Shown here in pieces: positions 1 through 5,290 of a DNA stretch of 15,386 bases. Source of the stretch: Desulfobacteraceae bacterium (GTDB lineage Bacteria > Desulfobacterota > DSM-4660 > Desulfatiglandales > HGW-15); contig RPPU01000028.1 of the NCBI GenBank assembly GCA_003819975.1, positions 1 through 15,386 on the forward strand. The letters are read 5' to 3'. The translations under genes were made by a program, and so were the position numbers. How positions within the stretch are numbered: position 1 is the stretch's first letter; every line of letters begins with the position of its first letter. The notes under the pieces are model-generated. The model was given only the letters and a program-made list of their open reading frames with translations. It was not told the origin of the DNA and searched no databases.

Positions 1-297
1 AAGGGTCCAACCGAAAAGCTTGGTAAAAGACGGGTTTAAATAAAGCACTTGGCCCTGCAAATCATACACAATCACGGCATCGGCCGAGGATTGCAAAAAG
101 GAGCGGTACAGTTCGCTCTCGCGTTTAAAATGCGTATAGAGGGTCCGGAAGCGTTCTTCGCTCTCTTCCAGCGCCTTTTCGGTTTGCGCGCGTTCCCGGG
201 TTTTTTGCTCCAATTCTTTTACCCGCTGCGTTAATTCTTCCCGCTCGGTTTTGAGCGCTAGGGGAGTGTCCTTTGTAAGAAATTCGGAATAAACCAT
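1..297 (-). CDS. PAS-domain signalling protein, N-terminal part (probable sensor kinase)
   Basis: The reading frame begins with ATG at 297 and runs off the left edge of the window, giving 99 residues. Residues about 13-60 are a charged heptad-like coiled coil rich in E, K, R and Q. They are followed by a typical PAS start, SFLQSSADAVIVYDLQGQ, and then VLYLNPSFTKLFGWT, a sensory fold that binds ligands or cofactors. In this architecture (short coiled coil, PAS, more domains) the missing part is most often a histidine kinase, but a diguanylate cyclase cannot be excluded. There is no N-terminal membrane segment in the visible part, so it is probably cytoplasmic. It follows the V4R sensor gene cluster on the same strand, 128 bp after a small ORF, and has its own good promoter, so it can be transcribed separately. 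No strong Shine-Dalgarno precedes the ATG (only a weak AGGG about 10 nt away). Confidence 0.75.
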   Translation of the reverse strand, partial: MVYSEFLTKDTPLALKTEREELTQRVKELEQKTRERAQTEKALEESEERFRTLYTHFKRESELYRSFLQSSADAVIVYDLQGQVLYLNPSFTKLFGWTL

Positions 298-400
298 TCT
301 CGCAAGACCCTGTAAGGTTAATCTTTTTTGTCCGCTATGAAATTTAAAAATGATAGGGGTATGATCGGTTAAGCTTTGTTTCTATTTCAGCAAAGACGTG

Positions 401-429
401 ATTATATAATAGCCAAACGCCTTTTTCAA
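401..429 (-). promoter_or_regulatory. Sigma-70 type promoter of the PAS protein gene
   Basis: On the minus strand TTGAAA (429-424) is separated by exactly 17 bp from TATAAT (406-401). This is a near-consensus housekeeping promoter. Transcription would start near 394, giving a leader of about 97 nt before the ATG at 297. The -35 box overlaps the stop codon of the 104-residue ORF. Confidence 0.65.
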
Positions 430-740
430 TAAATAAATCTATTCTTCAGTCCCAATGGGTTTGGCTTAAAGGGTTCCTGAATTTCCAGGCTGTCGGTTGC
501 GGGAAATTCCGCAAAAAAATTGGGGGGCATGGACGTATTAGAAAACGGACGCGAACGGAAAATGAAATTCTCTGCAACGGTTTTATGGCTAAGGGAGATC
601 CATAAGGGCAAAGCGACGCCTTGCGGAAAATGAGCGCGAAAACACTCGCCTATTTCCGGCCTCAAAAGAACTCTTTGCAAAAAGGATGGGGGCGAAACTT
701 CTTGAAGCCAAGGTCTGAATTTTTTCAGACCTTGGCTCAT
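426..740 (-). CDS. Doubtful small ORF of 104 residues, no recognised family
   Basis: An open frame from ATG at 740 to TGA at 426 encodes a basic, Pro- and Phe-rich protein that I do not recognise. No signal peptide or membrane segment is visible. The ribosome binding site is poor: AGGA lies about 15 nt upstream of this ATG. The same frame is open further upstream to the TGA that ends the 63-residue gene, so this ORF and that gene are in one frame separated by a single stop. It could be a real downstream gene of the V4R operon, a decayed C-terminal extension, or chance. Its position on the same strand between two genes favours weakly that it was once coding. Confidence 0.4.
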   Translation of the reverse strand: MSQGLKKFRPWLQEVSPPSFLQRVLLRPEIGECFRAHFPQGVALPLWISLSHKTVAENFIFRSRPFSNTSMPPNFFAEFPATDSLEIQEPFKPNPLGLKNRFIY

Positions 741-773
741 CCATTCATGTGAATCCTGTAAATACGGAAAAGA

Positions 774-965
774 TCAATAAACCGGCGGTTCTTCACCGGT
801 CAGTTTTTTAATGGCTTCTCGAAATACTTTTATGGTTTCAGGACTGTCCGGGGCCGTGGCCGCTTTCACGGAGGGAACCTTGGTTTCCTGGGCCAGCTTG
901 ATCCGGCCTTCCATGCCTTTTTTATCTTCCACAAACTTATAATAACGAACAAGCTTCTCTCCCAT
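774..965 (-). CDS. Small conserved-looking protein coupled to the V4R sensor gene (63 residues)
   Basis: A 63-residue, Lys-rich protein without membrane segments or signal peptide, so it is probably cytoplasmic. It starts MGEKLVRYYKFVEDKKG and ends in an amphipathic stretch, SPETIKVFREAIKKLTG. The start is well supported: a GGAGGAGGG ribosome binding site lies inside the last codons of the V4R gene, and only one base separates the V4R stop from this ATG, so the two are almost certainly translationally coupled. That linkage suggests it acts with the V4R protein, for example as a partner that transmits or stabilises its ligand-bound state. The partner role is inference; I do not recognise a named domain. 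Confidence 0.75.
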   Translation of the reverse strand: MGEKLVRYYKFVEDKKGMEGRIKLAQETKVPSVKAATAPDSPETIKVFREAIKKLTGEEPPVY

Positions 966-966
966 G

Positions 967-1578
967 TTATTTCCCTCCTCCCCATAATGATTTTAATGCT
1001 TTAATATACGGTTTCGCTTCTTTTCCCCAAACCTTGGGAGGTTGGATCAACCATTCGCAATGATCGTCGCCCTTGCCCACGCAAACCGGTTCGATCGCCA
1101 GCACCGGCGAACCGAAAAAAGCCGTACACCATCCGGAAGCATAGCCCATCAAGGACCAACAGACCGGTTCTTTGGCCGTTTCATGATAGCTGAGATGCTG
1201 CTCCGCCTCATAGGAATTGGTCCAAACTCCGGTAAAATAAAATTCGCCCATTTCCCGGTTGAACCGGATCTCCTTGGGAGTGGCCTGCACGACCCCTTCC
1301 CAGGTATGGATCACGGGACCTGAGGCCAAAAGGTCCATCTCCGTGTCAAAGGTATAGGCAATTTTCATTTGCAAAAAATCGGCAAACCCGTTTTGATAAC
1401 CGAATTGCAAAAACATCTCCCGGGCCTTTTTCCAGCCAAGCTCTTCGACCAGGCTTTCGCGCAACAAACCCACGGCATTGGAATCCATGATCACGAGCCG
1501 GCTGTTCCTGAACGAAGTAATGCCCTTTTCCAAGCTGAATTTCAAATCTTTGGAAAAATCAAAATCCGTAGCTTTCAT
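967..1578 (-). CDS. Stand-alone V4R / XylR_N-type ligand-sensing protein
   Basis: The chosen start is the ATG at 1578 (MKATDFDF) because a near-perfect AAGGAGGT sits 7 nt upstream; a frame-open extension to 1653 would bury that site in the coding region. The 203-residue product has an N-terminal region (about 20-110) resembling XylR_N, with LLRESLVEELG and the FGYQNGFADF signature. A V4R (4-vinyl reductase) domain follows at about 120-180, with Cys140, Cys151, Cys166, His173 and Cys174 in the usual pattern ending GDDHCEWL. In XylR/DmpR-type activators this pair binds an aromatic effector and controls an attached AAA+ sigma-54 activator. Here there is no AAA+ or DNA-binding domain, so the protein must signal through another protein. 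Its 63-residue neighbour and the PAS protein downstream are the local candidates. It lies behind a candidate sigma-54 promoter. Confidence 0.88.
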   Translation of the reverse strand: MKATDFDFSKDLKFSLEKGITSFRNSRLVIMDSNAVGLLRESLVEELGWKKAREMFLQFGYQNGFADFLQMKIAYTFDTEMDLLASGPVIHTWEGVVQATPKEIRFNREMGEFYFTGVWTNSYEAEQHLSYHETAKEPVCWSLMGYASGWCTAFFGSPVLAIEPVCVGKGDDHCEWLIQPPKVWGKEAKPYIKALKSLWGGGK

Positions 1579-1763
1579 GTATCGACCTCCTTCTTTAATA
1601 TTTGATGAATGCCCCCAAAAAGTCATATCCGCGACAACCTTTAATTCCCGCAAAAACCTCTTTCCCCCTGCTGCCGATAAGTAAACAAAGGAAAATGTTT
1701 TTTTTGCAAAAGGATCTGTTTTGTCACGATATGCAAAAAAGGGATGCTATTATGGTTTATATA

Positions 1764-1780
1764 TGCAATATCTGGTCCAA
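1764..1780 (-). promoter_or_regulatory. Candidate sigma-54 (-24/-12) promoter of the V4R operon
   Basis: The minus strand reads TTGGACCAGATATTGCA. It has the invariant GG and GC dinucleotides separated by 10 bp, and TTGCA at the -12 element matches consensus; three bases of the -24 element (CA and G) deviate. Transcription would start near 1753, leaving a leader of about 175 nt before the V4R start. V4R/XylR_N domains are classically linked to sigma-54 control, which supports the call, but one match of this length can arise by chance. Confidence 0.45.
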
Positions 1781-1862
1781 ATGCTGAAGTCCCGCCCTTC
1801 TCCATCTTTTTTCTCAACAGGATAAGAGTCATTTGCCGCAAACTCTTTTATAAAAGGGCCTT

Positions 1863-1883
1863 AAAAATTGGCGAAAAATCGCC
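1863..1883 (-). terminator. Intrinsic terminator after the GNAT gene
   Basis: On the minus strand, GGCGA-tttt-TCGCC forms a 5-bp GC-rich hairpin followed by AATTTTTAA. It begins about 30 bp after the stop codon of the acetyltransferase. The stem is short, so this is moderate evidence. Confidence 0.5.
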
Positions 1884-1913
1884 TTAATAATCGATCCGCG
1901 AATTGGTGCGATT

Positions 1914-2408
1914 TTATGACTCTTGTTTCGGATCCCGCCATTCCAACATCATGGGCAGGAATTGGATCCCGTTTTTTTCCTGGAACGATTGAGTGGGCGC
2001 AAAACCGAACCGTTTATAAGCCTCCACCGCATTGGGCGACGAGTTGACGGTCAACCCTTTAAACTCCGGATCGGATTGCCGGGCCCGGGCCATAGCGCGG
2101 TTTAATAATTCTTTACCGATCCCTTTTTCCTGTTGCAGCGGTTCGACAAAAAACAAAGAGATATGGCTATGGTTGCGCACTTCGATCATGCCTACTAAGA
2201 CTTGCTTCGCAAAAGCCACCAACACAAAATGATTGTTCTGAAACCGTTCGCCCAATGCCTTGGGATTGGCATAATCGAAAAAGGTTTCCACGCCTTCTTC
2301 GGAATAATAGGGCGCCACATTGGTCTTGAAAGAACGGAACACCAGATCGCTGACCGCCCGGATCTCATTCTGCTCCATGGGTCTGATCTGAATCGAGTTT
2401 TCCGCCAT
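1914..2408 (-). CDS. GNAT-family N-acetyltransferase
   Basis: A 164-residue single-domain acetyltransferase of the GCN5-related fold, which transfers acetyl from acetyl-CoA to an amine. The acetyl-CoA pyrophosphate-binding motif A is clear: SLFFVEPLQQEKGIGKELL at about 84-102 has the Q-x-x-G-x-G core. It is followed by the NAVEAYKRFGF motif at about 126-136, where small acetyltransferases place the general-acid Tyr. The substrate cannot be told from sequence. The start ATG at 2408 follows GAGAGGA about 12 nt upstream. It lies 111 bp downstream of the HxlR gene on the same strand and could be its co-transcribed partner, although that gap contains two phrase repeats. Confidence 0.85.
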   Translation of the reverse strand: MAENSIQIRPMEQNEIRAVSDLVFRSFKTNVAPYYSEEGVETFFDYANPKALGERFQNNHFVLVAFAKQVLVGMIEVRNHSHISLFFVEPLQQEKGIGKELLNRAMARARQSDPEFKGLTVNSSPNAVEAYKRFGFAPTQSFQEKNGIQFLPMMLEWRDPKQES

Positions 2409-2429
2409 AATTCTTGTTATCCTCTCTAT

Positions 2430-2458
2430 CCGTGAACCGTGAATCTCCGAACTTTGAA
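2430..2458. repeat. Phrase repeat A, copy 1
   Basis: CCGTGAACCGTGAA followed by a 6-base variable stretch and GAACTTTGAA. It is a tandem-like word of unknown function in the leader of the acetyltransferase gene. A second copy lies exactly 120 bp further on at 2550-2578. Confidence 0.7.
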
Positions 2459-2519
2459 TTGATGTCGTTTTGTTTTATAAAATATTTTTCCGGATAGTTG
2501 TGATCCTGTCTTATCATCT

Positions 2520-2903
2520 TCAGTCTGTTCCGTCTTCACCGCTCTCCAACCGTGAACCGTGAACCCTTGAACTTTGAACCTGCTTTTTAGGCTTCATTCC
2601 TCTATGCCCCTTACCCCAATGGGCCATGGCATCCAGAATTGGCGACAAAGTCCGACCGTAGGCCGTCAAGGTATATTCAACCTTGGGTGGAACCATTGCA
2701 TAGATTTTACGGTGCACCATGCCGTGCTCCTCCAATTCGCGCAATTGCTGGGTCAGCATTTTCTGGGTGATTCCCGGAATCAACTTCTTGATTTCATTAA
2801 AACGTTTGGTTTCCTCTCTTATGCAATAAAGGATGATCGGCTTCCATTTGCCGCCGATGATCGCCATAGTTTCCGAGACCGGACAAAACCCGATTTTTTT
2901 CAT
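2520..2903 (-). CDS. HxlR-family winged-helix transcriptional regulator
   Basis: A 127-residue DNA-binding regulator with the full HxlR/DUF24 pattern: Cys7 in [16 protein letters not shown], the [21 protein letters not shown] recognition-helix region at about 34-54, then [12 protein letters not shown] and [13 protein letters not shown] of the wing, and a C-terminal dimer helix ending MAHWG near residue 96. Family members often sense electrophiles, oxidants or aldehydes through the N-terminal Cys and control a divergent oxidoreductase gene. Here the divergent gene is an FMN-binding flavoprotein, which fits. AGGAGG precedes the ATG by about 6 nt. The last 20 or so residues (from [12 protein letters not shown]) do not belong to the family and are read from phrase repeat A, so the C-terminus has been overwritten or extended by repeat DNA. 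Confidence 0.92.
   Translation of the reverse strand: MKKIGFCPVSETMAIIGGKWKPIILYCIREETKRFNEIKKLIPGITQKMLTQQLRELEEHGMVHRKIYAMVPPKVEYTLTAYGRTLSPILDAMAHWGKGHRGMKPKKQVQSSRVHGSRLESGEDGTD
2550..2578. repeat. Phrase repeat A, copy 2, inside the HxlR reading frame
   Basis: This copy has the same CCGTGAACCGTGAA...GAACTTTGAA layout as the copy at 2430-2458 and the same orientation. It lies within the 3' end of the HxlR gene and supplies part of its non-conserved tail. Confidence 0.7.
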
Positions 2904-2920
2904 AACACCTCCTGATTTTT

Positions 2921-2952
2921 AACCGCTAATGGACGCGAATCGACGCGAATGA
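2921..2952. repeat. Phrase repeat B
   Basis: AACCGCTAATG followed by two copies of GACGCGAAT. This short periodic word sits between the HxlR ribosome binding site and its upstream palindrome, so it would be transcribed in the leader. Function unknown. Confidence 0.55.
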
Positions 2953-2978
2953 AGTGCCTGATGACTTGAAAATCTCAT

Positions 2979-2993
2979 TCAAAATTATTTTGA
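2979..2993. promoter_or_regulatory. Palindrome upstream of the HxlR gene, possible operator
   Basis: TCAAAAT-t-ATTTTGA is a perfect 7-bp dyad around one base, 76-90 bp upstream of the HxlR start. Its position suits an operator, perhaps autoregulatory. It is AT-rich, so chance is possible. Confidence 0.3.
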
Positions 2994-3097
2994 CGTAAAG
3001 ATGCTTACTTCCCCAACATCAACCAAATATTGTCGATGAGGGTAGCCGCAGTCTTTAGGCTACGTCATTTTATAAAGGCTTATTCCGGCGATCACAC

Positions 3098-3189
3098 TGG
3101 AACTTCTGTTCCGGCCTCGCTGGAACTCCTGTTCCGGCCTCGCTGGAACTCCTGTTCCGGCCTCGCTGGAACTCCTGTTCCGGCTCAAA
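3098..3189. repeat. Minisatellite: four 23-bp tandem units, each a hairpin
   Basis: Four consecutive 23-bp units start at 3098, 3121, 3144 and 3167. Units 2 and 3 are identical, unit 1 differs at one base (C to T), and unit 4 diverges in its last bases. Every unit contains CTGGAAC-TCCT-GTTCCGG or nearly so, which can fold as a 7-bp stem with a 4-base loop. There is no unique spacer, so it is not a CRISPR array. It lies between divergent promoters and may be a copy-number-variable regulatory tract. Confidence 0.9.
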
Positions 3190-3204
3190 CCATTGCCGGA
3201 ATTC

Positions 3205-3245
3205 AGATTTTTTTGATTCATAACTCTTCAGGATCAAAAAAATCT
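3205..3245. repeat. Perfect 13-bp inverted repeat with 15-base loop
   Basis: AGATTTTTTTGAT (3205-3217) pairs perfectly with ATCAAAAAAATCT (3233-3245). The T-tract is on the 5' arm and no T-tract follows the stem on either strand, so it does not look like a terminator. It lies directly after the minisatellite in the divergent control region. Confidence 0.65.
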
Positions 3246-3313
3246 TAAATATCTATTACGATACTATTATACGAAAAAGTGCGTACTTGTTAAAGAGATT
3301 TTAATAGCATAAA

Positions 3314-3327
3314 GATTAGCGCTAATC
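3314..3327. promoter_or_regulatory. Perfect 14-bp palindrome, likely operator of the FMN-binding protein gene
   Basis: GATTAGCGCTAATC is a perfect 14-bp dyad, 7 bp upstream of the AAAGGAGA ribosome binding site and 21-34 bp upstream of the ATG. It would lie at or just after the transcription start, a usual place for a repressor site. The divergent HxlR protein is the nearest candidate to bind it. Confidence 0.5.
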
Positions 3328-3347
3328 ATTATAAAGGAGACAAAATC

Positions 3348-3770
3348 ATGGAATTCAAAGATTGCGTGAAATTTGCAAAAGAAAACCCGGTGGCCTGGTT
3401 AGCCACGGCCGAGGGCGACCAACCCAGGATTAGGGGCCTAAGTATTTGGTTTGTGGATGAAACCGGTATTTATTTTCAAATCCATGCCAAAAAAGACATT
3501 TACAAACAACTGCGGAAAAACCCGAAAGTAGAAGCTGCTTTTCATAAAGCAACCGAACCGGGCGCCGTGATGCGCGTGGCCGGCAAGGTTGAATTTTTGA
3601 ACGATCCGGCCTTCAAAGAAAAGGTTCTGAAAGACCGCCCTTTTCTCGCTCAAATGGGCCTCAATGCCCAACATCCCGATCTCATCCTTTTCCGGATCGC
3701 CCGGGGCCAAGCCTATTTCTGGACCTTTGAAACCAACCTGGCCCCGAAAAAGATGATCCAATTCGGTTGA
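3348..3770 (+). CDS. Pyridoxamine 5'-phosphate oxidase-like FMN-binding protein
   Basis: A 140-residue split-barrel flavoprotein of the pyridoxamine-phosphate-oxidase-like superfamily, with NPVAWLATAEGDQPRIRGLS at about 13-32 (first strands and the conserved substrate/FMN-binding turn), IYFQIHAKKDIYKQLRKNPKVEAAF at about 41-65 (FMN phosphate-contacting region) and MRVAGKVEFL at about 75-84. Small members of this group bind FMN, F420 or haem and are mostly general oxidoreductases, so vitamin B6 synthesis should not be assumed. Cytoplasmic; no signal peptide. AAAGGAGA precedes the ATG at good spacing. It is divergent from the HxlR regulator, which probably controls it. Confidence 0.9.
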   Translation: MEFKDCVKFAKENPVAWLATAEGDQPRIRGLSIWFVDETGIYFQIHAKKDIYKQLRKNPKVEAAFHKATEPGAVMRVAGKVEFLNDPAFKEKVLKDRPFLAQMGLNAQHPDLILFRIARGQAYFWTFETNLAPKKMIQFG

Positions 3771-3794
3771 TAGTCGCCTTTTTGCACAAAAACC

Positions 3795-3813
3795 TGCTTC
3801 AATTATGGAAGCA
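3795..3813. terminator. Weak bidirectional terminator between convergent genes
   Basis: TGCTTC (3795-3800) and GAAGCA (3808-3813) form a 6-bp stem with a 7-base loop. On the plus strand ACGGTTTTATT follows and on the minus strand GGTTTTTG follows. It sits between the convergent ends of the FMN-binding and beta-propeller genes, and the minus-strand gene's stop codon lies in the loop. Confidence 0.4.
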
Positions 3814-4858
3814 ACGGTTTTATTAAACGGTCGCCGCCCACACCGACATATACTTTCAACACGCTGAAAAAATTCGGGGGCGGCGGCGCAATCAAAGCGT
3901 GATTGACAATATAGGCGAACTTGGAATGTCTGGATGCAAAGGCGATATTGGCAGGTTGCACATAAGGGATCGTGCTCCCGTCGGGACCGCTTAAGCGCAT
4001 CTCCTCTTCAACTACCGGAATTTCACTGTTGTCCGGATCATCGAATCTCAAAACCGAAATCTGTCCGGCGCCCCCCATGACCACAAACAATCGGCCGCGG
4101 GCATCAAAAGCCAGGCCGTCCGGCACTTCAAAATCAGGAAAAGTGTAAACGAGCTCCAAATCCGATAATTCAGGAGTACTCTTCAAAGGCAGCCTGTAGA
4201 TCCTGCCTTGCCGGGGCACGGCATCTCCGGGCAAAGAACCACTGAATACAAAATACAAGTACTCCCGCCCCGGACTCAGGCGGATGCCGTTGGGCCCCAT
4301 TTGCAGTTCATTGTACACGGCCAGTTCCGGAGACTGAAACCAGATCTCAGGCGTGCCGCCCGCAGGAGGAATGCGCCAGATCGTGGCCTGCAGCGAATCC
4401 GTGATGTACAAGTTCCCGGCCTGATCAAAGACCATGTCGTTGGGCAAGGCCGGAACCGGATCATAAGGATTGAGATCCGGGATGGGATCGGCCCACTGCT
4501 CCTGAATATACAAATGATGCCGGTTCTGCCGGAAACGAAGAATACCCAATTGCGTGCTGATCACGTAAAGGCGGTTGCAGGCGTCCAAAGCAATGCCGCT
4601 TAAAGCATGTTCGAGATTCAGATCTTCATTTTGGATCGTAATTTCCTGCCGCATTTTTCCGTTCAACAAGTTATGAACATAAATTTTGGAAGGGCCCGTT
4701 CCCGCCGTACCGAAGCGGTCCGGCCCGGAAACAAAAACGTTCCCGCCGCCGATGGCAATTCCTTCCGGAAATCCCGGTTGCTCCGGAATCTGGGCAAACA
4801 CCGTCCCGTCCCCGATTGCGGGATGCCTTTGCCCTGCCTGCAATTCCAGCGCGTTCAC
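3803..4858 (-). CDS. SMP-30/NHL-like beta-propeller protein, signal peptide out of frame
   Basis: The main frame encodes 351 residues of a six-bladed propeller of the SMP-30/gluconolactonase-like class. Blade-type repeats include GIALDACNRLYVIS, NDMVFDQAGNLYITDS and DGLAFDARGRLFVVMGG, and FPEGIAIGGGNVFVSG is seen near the N-terminus. Family members bind a divalent metal and hydrolyse lactones or simply act as ligand-binding scaffolds; substrate unknown. As read here it could only start at GTG 4858, with no ribosome binding site. A good ribosome binding site and a hydrophobic signal sequence lie just upstream in another frame, ending at a TGA that overlaps this GTG. One extra T in a T8 run would join them into an exported protein with the junction ...VNA-LELQAG. 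So the gene is either frameshifted, phase-variable or decoded by slippage. Confidence 0.85.
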   Translation of the reverse strand: MNALELQAGQRHPAIGDGTVFAQIPEQPGFPEGIAIGGGNVFVSGPDRFGTAGTGPSKIYVHNLLNGKMRQEITIQNEDLNLEHALSGIALDACNRLYVISTQLGILRFRQNRHHLYIQEQWADPIPDLNPYDPVPALPNDMVFDQAGNLYITDSLQATIWRIPPAGGTPEIWFQSPELAVYNELQMGPNGIRLSPGREYLYFVFSGSLPGDAVPRQGRIYRLPLKSTPELSDLELVYTFPDFEVPDGLAFDARGRLFVVMGGAGQISVLRFDDPDNSEIPVVEEEMRLSGPDGSTIPYVQPANIAFASRHSKFAYIVNHALIAPPPPNFFSVLKVYVGVGGDRLIKPLLP

Positions 4859-4914
4859 GAATATAAAAAAAAGCCGAAAACGAAAAACGCCGTTGTTCTC
4901 ATTTTCATCTTCAT
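4855..4914 (-). other. Out-of-frame signal-peptide start of the beta-propeller gene, with T8 slippery tract
   Basis: ATG at 4914 follows AGAAAGGA at good spacing and begins MKMKMRTTAFFVFGFF, a positively charged then hydrophobic signal sequence. The frame hits TGA at 4857-4855. On the minus strand the run of eight T (4872-4865) is followed by A, and in the zero frame it reads ..T TTT TTA, a U-UUU-UUA -1 slippery heptamer. A -1 shift there, or a ninth T, gives IFVNALELQAG and restores a complete signal peptide joined to the propeller. Confidence 0.75.
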
Positions 4915-5290
4915 TGGTTTTTTTCCTTTCTTGCTAGAGGTTTTAGATTTCGGAGTATGTTGATTAGACAGACCGGCCATATCCCCTTTATCCCGTAACT
5001 TCAGGATCTTATCGGGAAATACCCCTTGCGTTCATGACCGGTTTATAAGGTTTATACGGAAATTAAATATGGCATACAAAATGTCACAAATAGGTTACTA
5101 AAAGGGATATCAGGGGACGACTCAAGGGGATAAAAGGTGGCTGTTTAGGCTGCAGGAAAGACAAAAGGCTTTTGAATCCGTAAAATAAACCTGAAATTTT
5201 CATTGGAAAATTTCAATTGCTAAACAAGTAGAAGCCCGCCCTTTTCAGGTTTTTGGGCCAATTCCAAAGCAGGGCAAGCAGCCGGTTTTT
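4915..5290. other. Gene-free region upstream of the beta-propeller gene
   Basis: No gene is supported. It contains a 9-bp perfect inverted repeat, TGAAATTTT-cattgg-AAAATTTCA, at 5192-5215. Next to the end of the neighbouring gene there is a GC-rich imperfect hairpin at about 5277-5320 with no T-tract after it. I looked for a riboswitch in the long leader on the minus strand and recognised none. Confidence 0.5.

Larger units (their letters stand above)
1579..1913. other. Gene-free control region between V4R and GNAT genes
   Basis: No convincing gene lies here. It holds the V4R ribosome binding site (about 1585-1592), the candidate -24/-12 promoter at 1764-1780, two direct copies of ATATGCAA (1729-1736 and 1761-1768, 32 bp apart, the second overlapping the -12 element), the 12-bp palindrome CTTTTATAAAAG at 1845-1856, and the terminator of the GNAT gene at 1863-1883. 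Confidence 0.6.
2904..3347. other. Divergent control region, HxlR gene / FMN-binding protein gene
   Basis: No gene is supported in these 444 bp. The region holds, in order: phrase repeat B at 2921-2952 (GACGCGAAT twice) directly upstream of the HxlR ribosome binding site; the 15-bp palindrome TCAAAATTATTTTGA at 2979-2993; the 4 x 23 bp minisatellite at 3098-3189; a perfect 13-bp hairpin at 3205-3245; and the 14-bp palindrome at 3314-3327. A weak promoter for the rightward gene may use TTGTTA near 3287 and an AT-rich -10 near 3308. Confidence 0.6.

Noticed and set aside
1641..1841. 66-residue minus-strand open frame upstream of V4R
   Set aside because: It covers the candidate promoter and low-complexity A/T runs and has no ribosome binding site or protein features.
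3098..3189. Minisatellite as a CRISPR array
   Set aside because: Units are directly adjacent with no unique spacers, and no cas gene is present.
3030..3248. 72-residue plus-strand open frame through the minisatellite
   Set aside because: It is made of repeat DNA, without a ribosome binding site or recognisable protein features.
4915..5290. Riboswitch in the leader of the beta-propeller gene
   Set aside because: GC-rich patches suggested one, but no known riboswitch core could be matched by eye.
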